Below, one piece after another: positions 9,298-18,874 of a stretch of DNA of 52,031 nucleotides. Position numbers and translations under genes: made by a program. Origin of the DNA: an uncultured Gammaproteobacteria bacterium (GTDB taxonomy: Bacteria; Pseudomonadota; Gammaproteobacteria; Pseudomonadales; Ketobacteraceae). Numbering within the stretch: position 1 is the stretch's first letter; the number at the start of each line of letters is the position of its first letter. The DNA is taken from positions 1-52,031 of the forward strand of contig CAJXZM010000020.1 in assembly GCA_913063125.1 (NCBI GenBank), in the 5' to 3' direction. Under the pieces are notes generated by a model. The model did not search any database and was not told where the DNA came from. It saw nothing but the letters and a program-made list of their open reading frames with translations.

Positions 9298-10476
9298 TTA
9301 CCCATCAGATCCATCCCCGAATTCCTGTCTAATTTGTTCATTATGTTCCCCCACGGATGGGACGTCACCCCATGAGTCTTGCCGAATGCCCCCTTCACCA
9401 TCTTGAATCTGTATTGGAGAAGCAACTTGCCTAATCATTCCCTGCTCTCCCTTCACGTTCACTCGCCTTAATTGAGGATGTGACGATAGGCCACTAACGC
9501 TATTCAACCAACCAAAAGCAATGCTTGCCGCCTCCATTCGACCTTCTAATTCTTGCTTGTTCAGCCCACTAAACACCAAGGTTATCATTTGATCCAATGC
9601 CACTCGTTCCATTACACGGCATTCATTGGACAAAAAACGTGCATCTTCAATCAAGCCAGGCATTTTTAATACGCACTGACAGAAAGACCTCCATTCCCTT
9701 TCGTTTTGAATCGACAACACCACCTGCGCAGCGTCTGCCTTGCCTCCTACCGAGTAAGCTCCGTAAGGGGCAATTGACGGATGGTTCATTCCAACCCTAT
9801 CTGGGGCTTTCCCACCATACTCCTGATGTAATAACGGCACTGTCATCCAATCAGCCATTCCATCAAATAGGGATACCTTAATGCCTTGGCCTACCCCCGT
9901 TTTCTCACGTTCATATAACGCCTGCAGCACACCAGTAAGCCCATGCATTCCCGCAGCAATATCACATACAGAAACACCGACACGGCCCGGGCCTTCCGGG
10001 CGCCCCGTTACCGCCGACAAGCCCGTTTCTGCCTGAATCAACAAATCATAAGCTTTACGTCGGGTATAGCTACCCTCTTCTCCATAGCCACTAATATCAC
10101 ACGTAATAAGCCGTGGGTATTTTTGACGCAATATCAAACTGTCGAACCCAGCCCGTCCCGCGGCCCCTGGCGCTAAATTCTGAATAAATACATCAGCACT
10201 GGCGATCAGTCGTTCAAGCAACTGCTTATCCTCTGAATCCTTAATATTCAGTGTTAATGACTGCTTGCCTCGATTAAGCCAAACAAAGTACGCACTCTCC
10301 CCATTTACAACAGAATCATAACGTCGGGCAAAATCCCCTTCTTCACGCTCAATTTTGATTACCCTCGCACCAGCGTCTGCGAGTCTGGATGATAAATAGG
10401 GTGCCGCCACTGCTTGCTCCAATGCAATAACCAACAAGCCTTCAAGTGGTTTTTTCGTCGTTATATTTGATGTCAT
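9298..10476 (-). CDS. Class III (CaiB/BaiF) CoA-transferase
   Basis: Moves CoA between carboxylic acids through an aspartyl-CoA mixed-anhydride intermediate. The protein opens with PLEGLLVIALEQAVAAPYL and ARVIKIERE, typical of the family. The likely catalytic Asp is in KAYDLLIQAETGLSAVTG, the position of Asp169 in formyl-CoA transferase. Overall wording resembles the mesaconyl-CoA C1-C4 transferase (Mct) subgroup, but the substrate is not provable here. I chose the ATG at 10476 because it matches usual family starts; a GTG at 10491 is in frame but has no clear ribosome-binding site. It follows the S51-like gene by under 30 bases, so the two are probably cotranscribed. Confidence 0.88.
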   Translation of the reverse strand: MTSNITTKKPLEGLLVIALEQAVAAPYLSSRLADAGARVIKIEREEGDFARRYDSVVNGESAYFVWLNRGKQSLTLNIKDSEDKQLLERLIASADVFIQNLAPGAAGRAGFDSLILRQKYPRLITCDISGYGEEGSYTRRKAYDLLIQAETGLSAVTGRPEGPGRVGVSVCDIAAGMHGLTGVLQALYEREKTGVGQGIKVSLFDGMADWMTVPLLHQEYGGKAPDRVGMNHPSIAPYGAYSVGGKADAAQVVLSIQNEREWRSFCQCVLKMPGLIEDARFLSNECRVMERVALDQMITLVFSGLNKQELEGRMEAASIAFGWLNSVSGLSSHPQLRRVNVKGEQGMIRQVASPIQIQDGEGGIRQDSWGDVPSVGEHNEQIRQEFGDGSDG

Positions 10477-10503
10477 ATTGTTAAGTTTCACGTCATTTAT
10501 GTT

Positions 10504-11190
10504 TTAAATAATGGGCGTGTATTTTTCAAATACACGATAGCCTTTCCCTATAGGACGAGACTCTTTAAGCTTGGTAGCATTCTGTTCAACCAACATACCT
10601 CCGCCAAAAGGGAGCCCGATATATAAAGACTGCGCATCATCAGCACACTGTTGCCATAAACAAACCGAAGGCCATCCTTCTTGTTCCTCATGAGCCGCTA
10701 TATTGGCTGAACAATACTCAAGAAAACACTCACTACGACCATAGTCTTTAGAAAACGCGGATGCTAAATGGATTGCTCCTGCAGAGATACCGATAATAAG
10801 TCCGTTCGATTGAGTATAATTATCTAGCCAGCGCCTCACAGAAGGTAACGACAAGAAACCCCACCCTACCGCCACATCCCCTCCAGCCAATATAACCACA
10901 GCAATATCTTCAACGCTCAAAGCAGTAAGCTGATTTATATTTTTTACATGCTCAACACTCTCTATCCCCCACTGTCGACAGATATCCGTCGCCATTAGAT
11001 AGAACTCAATGGCATTACCATTAGAAGCACCAATATATACCGCTTTTTTAATGGCATTAGCCGTTTGTCTAGCCGCCACTTGCCCACCCACCCATTGCGA
11101 AAGCTGCTCGCCTTTATCACCGCCAAATAACAACTGACTATCCGCCAATAATGCCATCGGGCCTATACGGGGTAAAACGAAGTGAGTCAA
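10504..11190 (-). CDS. Peptidase S51 / class I glutamine-amidotransferase-like hydrolase
   Basis: A 228-residue cytoplasmic protein with the S51 (PepE/cyanophycinase-like) outline. A GG-D loop occurs in LAGGDVAVGWGFLS, and the nucleophile elbow GISAGAIHLAS matches the GxSAG motif. I cannot confidently assign the His and acid of the triad, so catalytic activity is likely but not shown. It begins with TTG at 11190, supported by a strong AAGGAGAG about 5 bases upstream. It is the first gene of a unit with the downstream CoA-transferase. That pairing is unusual and hints at release or activation of an acidic dipeptide or acyl substrate, which is inference only. Confidence 0.75.
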   Translation of the reverse strand: MTHFVLPRIGPMALLADSQLLFGGDKGEQLSQWVGGQVAARQTANAIKKAVYIGASNGNAIEFYLMATDICRQWGIESVEHVKNINQLTALSVEDIAVVILAGGDVAVGWGFLSLPSVRRWLDNYTQSNGLIIGISAGAIHLASAFSKDYGRSECFLEYCSANIAAHEEQEGWPSVCLWQQCADDAQSLYIGLPFGGGMLVEQNATKLKESRPIGKGYRVFEKYTPII

Positions 11191-11387
11191 AAAGCTCTCC
11201 TTTTTGCTAATGCTGACTGAATTGAGCCTTGAATACTTGGCTTTACTGGCAAAGCCCGCTCTTACGTGAAATACTTTGAAGTATATCGTTATTCAGTGAA
11301 TCCCCAAGAGCAGGTAGCACTTATATTCTGCTTAAATAGACAATAGAGACGCCCTCGACCACCCTATCAACCTTAAGAACTCAATTT

Positions 11388-14360
11388 ATGCCAAAAACAT
11401 CAGAAGCATCCACAACATCATCAAACAATACGGTAAATAGTCAACCTGCCCACGCGAGTTTTGAGTGGCTTCGTACTGAGTCCATAGAATCCCTACATGT
11501 AAGTGTTTCAGAGTATCGCCACAAAAAAACAGGGGCAATGCATTACCATATTGATGCTGATAATGATGAGAATGTATTTCTGGTCGGTTTACGAACTATC
11601 CCTACCGACTCTACGGGTGTTGCTCATATTTTGGAACATACCGCCCTGTGCGGCAGTGAGAAATACCCCGTTCGCGACCCGTTCTTTATGATGATACGTC
11701 GTTCGTTAAATACCTTTATGAACGCCTTTACCAGTAGCGATTGGACTGCCTATCCGTTCGCAAGCAAGAATAAGAAGGATTTTGATAACTTGCTTAACGT
11801 CTATTTGGATGCGGTATTTTTTTCTCGTATCGATCCCCTGGACTTTGCGCAGGAAGGCCATCGAATTGAATTCGAAGACGCAGAAAATACGGACTCTAAT
11901 TTGGTTTACAAAGGTATTGTTTACAATGAGATGAAAGGTGCGCTCAGCTCCCCCGTCAGCATGCTTTATGAAACAGCCAAAAAATACCTATTTCCCACGT
12001 CAACCTATCATTTCAATAGCGGCGGTGAACCGACGGATATCCCTAGTTTAAGCTATGAACAACTTATGGCATTTTATCGTACTCATTATCACCCGAGCAA
12101 TGCCATATTCATGACTTATGGAAATATTCCAGCCCAAGAACACCAGCAAAATTTTGAAGAAAAAGCACTGCACCGATTTGAACAATTAGAAACACGTATC
12201 GAAGTTCAACCAGAAAAACGTTATTTCTCTCCTATAAAAATAGAAGAAGCCTACCCCATTGCACTTGCTCCCAATGAAACAATAGAGCACAAAAGCCATA
12301 TTTTATTAGGCTGGCTGTTAGGAAAAAGTACAGACTTAGAATCACAATTAAAAGCGCATTTATTATCAGATGTACTGCTAGAAAACAGCGCCTCTCCGTT
12401 ACAAAAGCTATTAGAAACCTGTGGCCTTGGCAATGCCCCCAGCCCTCTATGTGGATTGGAAGACAGTAACCTTGAAATGGCGTTCATGTGTGGCATTGAA
12501 GGTGCTAATCCAGAAATTGCTGTTGAATTTGAACAACAGGTTATAGCGTTGCTAGAGAAGTTGGCCAAAGATGGTGTAGAAGAAGAAAAACTCGATGCAA
12601 TCCTCCATCAATTAGAATTAAGCCAGCGAGAAGTGGGGGGGGATCAATTCCCCTATGGTCTACAAATGATCCTTGATGCTCTATCACCCGCAATTCATCG
12701 CGGAGACCCTATCGAGCAACTCAACCTAGACCCTGTTCTTGAACAGCTTCGCATTGACATCAAAGACCCTGACTTTATAAAACGACTTATTCAAGAACTG
12801 CTGTTAGACAACCCTCATCGAATTTGTCTTACATTGCGCCCTGACACTGAAATCGAAGCAAGAAAAGAAGCGCGTGTTCAGTTGGAACTCCAACGACATA
12901 AAGAACAACTCTCCGATTCAGAAAAGAACGCGATTGTTGAAAAAACAAAGCAACTTCTTGAGCGGCAATCTAAAGAAGATGACATCAGCATTTTGCCGAA
13001 GGTTTGCTTGGACGATGTACCCGCTCAGACGCTGATGGCGAAACAAACACAAGGCAACATCAACAACCAACCCATCTCCCTGTACCCACAAGGTACTAAC
13101 GGGTTAACCTATCTACAAGTGTTCTTTAATCTTCCTGACCTATCCCTTGAGCAACAACAGTTATTACCCTTATACACACACTTGGTAGGAGAACTGGGTG
13201 CAGGCGAAGAAGATTACCTTGCTATTCAAGATGAAATTAGCGCCCACTCTGGTGGTCTTGGTTGCTTCACAGCAATACGTAGTGACATTAATGATGAACA
13301 AAATATCTCGGCGCATTTAGGGTTTTCTGGAAAAGCATTAAATCGCAACGCCCAACCGATGTTTCAGTTACTCCACAAGATCGTTACACGTATTCGATTT
13401 GATGAACTAGAACGAATAAAGGAACTCGTCGCACAATACCGATCTCGAATTGATCAAAGCATCACCGGACATGGGCACGGCCTAGCCATGCAGGCAGCAA
13501 GTAGCGGATTAAGCCCGATCGCGCACCTATCTCACAACATATCAGGGTTGGCAGGCATTCAAGCAGTACAAAAGCTAGACCAAAGCCTTAAAAGCACCGA
13601 ATCCCTTAGTGAACTTGCAGACAACCTGACGGTATTACATAGCTTAGTTACCCTCGGTCAAAAACAATTTGTACTTATCGGCGAAGAACCTAACTTCGAC
13701 CAACAACAGCAATATTTGCGCGATTTATGGCTTCCGGATAACGTCCCAACAGAAGCATTCTCATTACCAAAACAACGGCAACAGGTTAAACAGTGCTGGC
13801 TCACCAATACGCAAGTTAACTTCTGTGCAAAGGCGTACCCAACTGTGGCATCTGATCATATTGATGCAGCCCCACTTGTCATTCTTGGTGGCGTGTTGAG
13901 AAATGGCTATCTACACCGGGCTATTCGAGAGCAAGGTGGTGCTTATGGCGGTGGTGCTTCGCAAGAGTCTAATATTGCAGCATTTCGTTTTTACTCATAC
14001 CGAGACCCGCGATTATCTGAAACCCTGACCGATTTTGACCTTGCCGTTCAGTGGTTTCTTGAAAATCAACACAAAGACGAAGTATTAGAGGAAGCCATAC
14101 TGGGTGTTATCGGAGGTCTAGACAAGCCTAGCTCACCCGCAGGGGAGGCAAAACACGCCTTTCAAAATCGACTATTTAACAGAGGAGATGAATTTCAAGG
14201 TCGATTCCGTCAACGTGTATTAGCCACTACTTTAGAGGATTTAGTTCGAGTAGCAAAAAATTACCTCACAGATGAAAACACCTCAAGTATTGCAGTGATC
14301 ACCTCACAGCAACACTGGGATGATGAAGAGTTAAGTGGTTTTACAGTAGAGAGCGTTTAG
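11388..14360 (+). CDS. PreP-like M16C zinc metallopeptidase
   Basis: A 990-residue single-chain M16C peptidase of the PreP/Cym1 type, which closes two halves around short unstructured peptides. The inverted zinc motif is HILEH (His80, Glu83, His84), and the distal zinc ligand is Glu181 in YNEMKGALSSP. The substrate-clamping Arg/Tyr region near the C-terminus reads REQGGAYGGGA, as in the family. The middle carries a charged coiled linker (about 480-545). No signal peptide is seen, so it should be cytoplasmic, degrading free peptides. It is divergent from the S51/CoA-transferase unit and transcribed alone; a short hairpin follows it. Confidence 0.93.
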   Translation: MPKTSEASTTSSNNTVNSQPAHASFEWLRTESIESLHVSVSEYRHKKTGAMHYHIDADNDENVFLVGLRTIPTDSTGVAHILEHTALCGSEKYPVRDPFFMMIRRSLNTFMNAFTSSDWTAYPFASKNKKDFDNLLNVYLDAVFFSRIDPLDFAQEGHRIEFEDAENTDSNLVYKGIVYNEMKGALSSPVSMLYETAKKYLFPTSTYHFNSGGEPTDIPSLSYEQLMAFYRTHYHPSNAIFMTYGNIPAQEHQQNFEEKALHRFEQLETRIEVQPEKRYFSPIKIEEAYPIALAPNETIEHKSHILLGWLLGKSTDLESQLKAHLLSDVLLENSASPLQKLLETCGLGNAPSPLCGLEDSNLEMAFMCGIEGANPEIAVEFEQQVIALLEKLAKDGVEEEKLDAILHQLELSQREVGGDQFPYGLQMILDALSPAIHRGDPIEQLNLDPVLEQLRIDIKDPDFIKRLIQELLLDNPHRICLTLRPDTEIEARKEARVQLELQRHKEQLSDSEKNAIVEKTKQLLERQSKEDDISILPKVCLDDVPAQTLMAKQTQGNINNQPISLYPQGTNGLTYLQVFFNLPDLSLEQQQLLPLYTHLVGELGAGEEDYLAIQDEISAHSGGLGCFTAIRSDINDEQNISAHLGFSGKALNRNAQPMFQLLHKIVTRIRFDELERIKELVAQYRSRIDQSITGHGHGLAMQAASSGLSPIAHLSHNISGLAGIQAVQKLDQSLKSTESLSELADNLTVLHSLVTLGQKQFVLIGEEPNFDQQQQYLRDLWLPDNVPTEAFSLPKQRQQVKQCWLTNTQVNFCAKAYPTVASDHIDAAPLVILGGVLRNGYLHRAIREQGGAYGGGASQESNIAAFRFYSYRDPRLSETLTDFDLAVQWFLENQHKDEVLEEAILGVIGGLDKPSSPAGEAKHAFQNRLFNRGDEFQGRFRQRVLATTLEDLVRVAKNYLTDENTSSIAVITSQQHWDDEELSGFTVESV

Positions 14361-14385
14361 TTCCATTTAGTAGTGATTTATATGG

Positions 14386-14402
14386 GGCTGGCTCTGCCAG
14401 CC
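14386..14402 (+). terminator. Short GC-rich hairpin after the PreP-like gene
   Basis: GGCTGGC and GCCAGCC form a perfect 7-bp stem with a 3-base loop, 25 bases after the stop codon. No T-tract follows, so it is at best a weak or Rho-assisted end point. It also lies just beyond the 3' end of the convergent exonuclease gene and could serve both. Confidence 0.4.
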
Positions 14403-14447
14403 TCTACATACATCTGCTACTCGCCGCTCCAGTACTTCACGATAATG

Positions 14448-14990
14448 TCACGCAGCGTTATAGGTTGCCAGTGACTCCTCAAAAGCAGAGCGATCAACGG
14501 TATAAAGGTAGGTTTGCTGAATAATTAATGCATCCGTACCAGCACGATGTAATTTCATACCTGTAATTTCAAGCACTTTGGCTTTACTTATATTCCACTG
14601 TTCAAGCTGGCCTTCCGATAGAAGGGAAAAAATGGTATCAATCTTAAACCCTTGATAAACACCAGCATCATGAAATAGTAACGCTAACCAACTACGGTCC
14701 ACCCCCCAGCCATCTGAATAAACCGTTTTATCCTTTAACAAATGGTTCAACTCGTCTGCAACAAATCGAGGATCTTTACCTTCTGACATTAGCAAATCCC
14801 GAGGTACACCATGAACCGCCTCCGCACTCTCTTGCCAATGGGTCCAGTGGTCAAAAGGTTTAATAAGGTGAGAGACCAGGTGTGCATGAGCATCATCTAG
14901 CGCCAACCCCACTTCAATAGGATAACTACCCTTTCCAAAGCCAGAGGCTTCAAGGTCTAATATGATTGGTGCTTTGTTCATCGTATTCAA
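14448..14990 (-). CDS. DnaQ/RNase T-like DEDDh 3'-5' exonuclease
   Basis: A 180-residue single-domain exonuclease. Exo I reads ILDLEASGFG (Asp and Glu metal ligands), the middle Asp is in the SDGWGVDRSWL region, and the C-terminal HRAGTDA gives the His-x4-Asp of the DEDDh class. It is too short for DNA polymerase III epsilon with its clamp-binding tail. It also lacks the typical length and sequence of RNase T, so it is best called a DnaQ-like exonuclease of unknown substrate. The ATG at 14990 has a poor ribosome-binding site. It is a single gene, bordered on its 5' side by a 402-base gene-free region. Confidence 0.8.
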   Translation of the reverse strand: MNTMNKAPIILDLEASGFGKGSYPIEVGLALDDAHAHLVSHLIKPFDHWTHWQESAEAVHGVPRDLLMSEGKDPRFVADELNHLLKDKTVYSDGWGVDRSWLALLFHDAGVYQGFKIDTIFSLLSEGQLEQWNISKAKVLEITGMKLHRAGTDALIIQQTYLYTVDRSAFEESLATYNAA

Positions 14991-15392
14991 TTAATCTTCT
15001 TAATGCCCGTTATCGGTTAATCATCTTTTTGACGCTTACCTTATGAGGATAGCAGGTTTTTTGGTCAAAATAACATCAGCGCTTCGACTATTTCACTTCT
15101 CCACATTTTCTGTGGATAAGTATGGGGATTACTTTTGGTTAAACTCCCCTAGGCCAAAGAAATCATTGGCTAGAAGAGAATGGTCAAATAACCGTCAATT
15201 TATTTCTTCCGCTTATTCAACAACTTAATACAGGTTTGTATTCTGTTACACCACAGTGTCAATAAGGTGACAGCCTACCATAAAGGTTTCTTTTTCTGTG
15301 AATTATTCTTGAGATAAAAGTGAAATCATGTTAAATATCGGAAAACAATCCACAAAAATAGCCTCAACAAGACTTTCTATCCCCGACCGTGG
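14991..15392. other. Gene-free spacer with paired DnaA-like boxes
   Basis: This 402-base stretch has no convincing gene; a 61-codon frame at 15043-15228 lacks a ribosome-binding site and recognisable content. It contains TGTGGATAA at 15111-15119, an exact reverse complement of the DnaA box TTATCCACA. TTCTCCACA at 15097-15105, one mismatch from the same box, lies in the opposite orientation 5 bases away. A weaker match lies near 15347 (AATCCACAA). The rest is AT-rich and probably holds the promoter of the exonuclease gene. Confidence 0.5.
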
Positions 15393-16088
15393 TTATGATC
15401 GCTGATATTGCCACTCCCTATTGGTTTTCGCATACAAACGATGCCGAGAGCCCTCTGCCTTGTGGTCTGTATTCTCGTAACCAGCATCACCCTCATAGAA
15501 ATAGCACAGCCCCTCTGGCAATATTTCTACTTTAGGTTCAAAAATCCTAGGCTGTAAATTGGAAAACGCATCTTCAACCTCGCCAATAGATCTATAAGAT
15601 GATATTTCCAATAACGTTAAGAATGTTGGTGGCACTAATTCAATTTCACCTTCTCGATGAGCCTTTAATGCATCCGTTGGTGAGCGCCAGCAATACTCAT
15701 GAATCTCCCCCCCATCGATGGTAACATCGTGCGATTTCGCTGATGCGATAAAGAACCAGGTACTAAAGCGCTTTGGTCGTATTTTAGGTGTTGTCCAATG
15801 GGCGAAATAGATCAATTTCTCTTGCTGAATATCCAGCCCAGCTTCTTCTTGTGTTTCTCGATAAGCGGCATTTTGTGCAGCACTCAACATCGCTGCACTG
15901 TCACGATCATACTTTTCTGCGATTAAGCTTTTGGTCTGTCCATAATCTTCCGCATCAATTTTCCCCCCTGGAAAAACCCACATTCCGCCATATGCGATTT
16001 TGGAATTGCGCTTTAGTAAAAGTACTTCTATCGTCTCATTGACTTCTCGCAGCAACACAACTGTTGCTGACGGTATTGGCTCAGACAT
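15393..16088 (-). CDS. Nudix hydrolase
   Basis: A 231-residue Nudix-fold hydrolase that would cleave a nucleoside-diphosphate-linked compound or acyl-CoA. The N-terminal strand reads ATVVLLREVN and is followed by MWVFPGGKID. The Nudix helix core is AAYRETQEEAGLD (REx2EE). An insertion of about 30 residues separates the leading Gly-Gly from this helix, unlike the compact Gx5Ex7REUxEExGU box; this resembles the NUDT19/NUDT7-type long-insert members. The C-terminal third is not part of the core. Substrate unknown. It is on the same strand as and downstream of the TIGR03545-like gene, with a 76-base gap. Confidence 0.85.
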   Translation of the reverse strand: MSEPIPSATVVLLREVNETIEVLLLKRNSKIAYGGMWVFPGGKIDAEDYGQTKSLIAEKYDRDSAAMLSAAQNAAYRETQEEAGLDIQQEKLIYFAHWTTPKIRPKRFSTWFFIASAKSHDVTIDGGEIHEYCWRSPTDALKAHREGEIELVPPTFLTLLEISSYRSIGEVEDAFSNLQPRIFEPKVEILPEGLCYFYEGDAGYENTDHKAEGSRHRLYAKTNREWQYQRS

Positions 16089-16164
16089 AACTACCAGGTA
16101 AACCCTATTACTTAACGCTTTTTATTTAATCTTCTAACCGTATTATGCTTACTAGCTTCTATTC

Positions 16165-17880
16165 TCACAAATTTTTCAACAGCTCATCAATTGCATTATT
16201 TTTATCACCTGCCTGACTTTCCAATCCAGCCACCCCATTCAGTCTTTCCTTAAGTGGCTCCATCTGTTTAGCAAGCTCTTCTTCCAACTTTTTACTAACA
16301 TCGCCTTTTAACGCGTCCACTTTATTTTTAACCACTTGACTAACTGCGCTACCCAATACTTCATCAAGGTTAGATTTGAGTGATAATGTTAACTTATTCA
16401 ATGGCCCAGTTGCCTTACCTTGAAGCTGAATATCTTTCGTCTCTTTTAACGCCTCAATAACTGCTTGTTGGACATCACTGCCACCACGCTCAGCATCACC
16501 GGAGCTAACCGCCAGATCAATATTGCTAAACCCTGCATTAATTGCCATATCCAGTGTAGATAACGCCTTAACCGACGCATTTACTTGGATCGAGAACAAC
16601 GCCTTTTTGAGTAACAACGCCATACCTGATTGCTCGGTTAACGGGTAATTCTCAAGAGTGCTATCCGTAACTGATAATGTAATGACATCCTCTTCTGCAC
16701 CCATTTTTCGGTGATCAACAACACCATTTAGTGCTAACTTCCCAAAAGCCACACCAGCAGCCTTAAGATTTACGGTTATTGGCTCAGGAAACAGCGAAGG
16801 GGCCTCACTGAGATTGATAACCTCACCACTCATCTCACCTTCCCTACCACCTTGGCGCAAAGCACCCGATAACAATACTTTCTTAATAAGAAAGTCTGGC
16901 GATGTTTTTATTATTTTTTCAGAACCCTTTACGGTGTCAGATGCATCCCCTGACAAACCATCATTACCACCAGCTATTGCCTTATAATACCCAAGCGCTT
17001 GTTTAACCCAAGAATCAAAACGTCCAGCCAACAAGGTTTGTCCCGCATTTGCAGCCATTGACTTTTCTAACCCCAGAGATTTAACAATTTCGCTAGCAGA
17101 TTGGTTGGGTAGGTCTTTCAGGAGTTCATAATCCTTTTTTAAATCTGCAAGCGTATCTTTAATGAGCTTTTGAACCTCACGTACCTTCTTAACGTCCTTT
17201 TTTACATCTTTCTGAATACGCTTAAATTCTTTTAACGCTGCAAACTTACCCAATGGGCCTTTTGCGCTATCCTTCGCTTTTTTTATACGAGTCTTATACG
17301 TATTTAACGCATCTTTATTGGGTAAGGCCTTAATAGCGTCCTCTATTGATTTTTGTTTCGAAGCTAAATTGTCTTTATATGCGTTGATTTTATCTTCATA
17401 AATAGCCTTTTCCTGTGCGACTAGCTCATCGGAACTGGGCAGGCCCAGGCTAGCAAGAGAAAAACCCGAACTTTCATCTGCTGGTATAGCTGCATGCTCT
17501 GACAATGCTCCGCTTTTAACTCTTGCTTCTCCGACACCAACGCCTTCTATTGCAAGTTCATCAAAATATAATTTCTTATCCAATAGCCGGGCCACATCCA
17601 GCGCCGTTGCAATACGATCAATGACTAACATGTTCTCCATCGGAGCACTTGGGTCTGTCACCTGTAAACCTTCAACAGCTAATCCAGCAGATAGCCATGA
17701 AAAACTGACATCTTCAACTTCCACCTTTGCTCCAACATGTTCAGAGCCGTAGGTTTCTATGCCCCATTTGATAGCGGGTGCCGGTATAAACCACAGCACG
17801 GTAAGTAATAAAACCAGCACCACCAATAAAAAAGAGCCAAACCCAAACCCTCTTGATGCCGCTCTACTTTTATAATCCAT
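16165..17880 (-). CDS. TIGR03545-like inner-membrane-anchored protein
   Basis: A 571-residue protein with one N-terminal membrane helix (about 14-33, FGSFLLVVLVLLLTVLWFIP) and a large periplasmic part. The start of the periplasmic domain (VEVEDVSFSWLSAGLAVEGL) has the AsmA/DUF748-like strand pattern seen in bridge-type lipid-transport proteins. A long Lys-rich helical insert occupies about 155-260. I place it in the uncharacterised TIGR03545 family; members are often next to a TIGR03546 gene, which is absent here. A clear AAGGTTT ribosome-binding site precedes the ATG. A role in envelope lipid traffic would be inference from the AsmA-like fold. Confidence 0.72.
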   Translation of the reverse strand: MDYKSRAASRGFGFGSFLLVVLVLLLTVLWFIPAPAIKWGIETYGSEHVGAKVEVEDVSFSWLSAGLAVEGLQVTDPSAPMENMLVIDRIATALDVARLLDKKLYFDELAIEGVGVGEARVKSGALSEHAAIPADESSGFSLASLGLPSSDELVAQEKAIYEDKINAYKDNLASKQKSIEDAIKALPNKDALNTYKTRIKKAKDSAKGPLGKFAALKEFKRIQKDVKKDVKKVREVQKLIKDTLADLKKDYELLKDLPNQSASEIVKSLGLEKSMAANAGQTLLAGRFDSWVKQALGYYKAIAGGNDGLSGDASDTVKGSEKIIKTSPDFLIKKVLLSGALRQGGREGEMSGEVINLSEAPSLFPEPITVNLKAAGVAFGKLALNGVVDHRKMGAEEDVITLSVTDSTLENYPLTEQSGMALLLKKALFSIQVNASVKALSTLDMAINAGFSNIDLAVSSGDAERGGSDVQQAVIEALKETKDIQLQGKATGPLNKLTLSLKSNLDEVLGSAVSQVVKNKVDALKGDVSKKLEEELAKQMEPLKERLNGVAGLESQAGDKNNAIDELLKNL

Positions 17881-18058
17881 GTTAAACCTTCTTTATGTGT
17901 CAATAACGATGCACCAGATCATAGCAGTTTACTTTATAAAGCACAGCACAAGGCTCTATTGATAGCGATCACAAGTTGCAGAAAAAACTATGGCATGTAA
18001 CATGGCCTAACGCACTCTGCCCTTTAAATTAATAAATAACTTACGATCAATTGCTTCT

Positions 18059-18847
18059 ATGCCAAAGCCTCATAATAAAAAACCAAAGAGCACCCTTCTT
18101 TACAGAACAAAAAACAATCAAAAGAACAACAAACCAGGCCTGAAAAAGCTCCTATGGCCTACCTACATTCTTACGCTCTTCCTTAGCACTTTATTAATCG
18201 CCTGGCATAGCCTGACGTTTGTTGATTTCGGATACTCCAAAGCCTACCAATGGCTATCTATCCAGGAACACATTCAGCGTTTCGCCCCCTCAAATCAATA
18301 CCGAAAGCACTTCGAAACAACGACCAAAGATGAGCATCTCCAGCTCTTTTCTGAAATTGTCGACAGCATCCAACAAAGTGGAGAAGGCCTGGCACACATA
18401 CGTTATCAATACAAAGGGAAAACAATACCCTTATTACATCGAGCCGAAGTTGTCCATTTAGAAGATGTTGCCATTCTGATTGATACACTGTATCCAGTCG
18501 GCGTTCTGATGATATTGATCAGCATTTTACTAATTCTTCTGATTCACCTATTAAAACTCCCCCCTCCCCCCCTACTCCAAGCCATATCCGGTCTTGGTAT
18601 TTTGCTAATAATAAGTGCTGCTACGATGATTATCGTTGGACCAAAAGATATATTTTATTGGTTACACACACAAATCTTTCCAGAAGGGCATCAATGGTTC
18701 TTCTATTATCAAGAATCTCTCATGACCACACTTATGAAAGCACCTGATCTATTTGGGTTAATGGCTGCTTTCATTGGCATTTGGACGCTAATATTGTACG
18801 GGGTTTTATTGGGGGGCTCTCTATACGGCCAAGGGAAACGCAACTAA
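18059..18847 (+). CDS. DUF1461-like integral membrane protein
   Basis: A 262-residue protein with a basic N-terminus and about four membrane helices (near 32-50, 142-165, 170-190 and 232-254). Between the first two lies an outside-facing segment with HRAEVVHLEDVAILI. Between helices three and four is KDIFYWLHTQIFPEGHQWFF, which matches the Phe/His/Gly/Trp-rich loop typical of DUF1461 (TIGR01906) proteins. Function of that family is unknown to me. It has no visible ribosome-binding site at the ATG and is a single gene convergent with the solute-binding protein downstream. Confidence 0.65.
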   Translation: MPKPHNKKPKSTLLYRTKNNQKNNKPGLKKLLWPTYILTLFLSTLLIAWHSLTFVDFGYSKAYQWLSIQEHIQRFAPSNQYRKHFETTTKDEHLQLFSEIVDSIQQSGEGLAHIRYQYKGKTIPLLHRAEVVHLEDVAILIDTLYPVGVLMILISILLILLIHLLKLPPPPLLQAISGLGILLIISAATMIIVGPKDIFYWLHTQIFPEGHQWFFYYQESLMTTLMKAPDLFGLMAAFIGIWTLILYGVLLGGSLYGQGKRN

Positions 18848-18874
18848 GAACAGCACCCCTCCCTCAACGACTTG

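Noticed and set aside
15097..15119. Replication origin at the paired DnaA boxes
   Set aside because: Only two good boxes, no replication genes and no obvious unwinding element; not enough for an origin call.
15043..15228. 61-codon open frame in the spacer before the exonuclease gene
   Set aside because: No ribosome-binding site, no recognisable composition or motif, and it runs through the DnaA-like boxes; probably chance.
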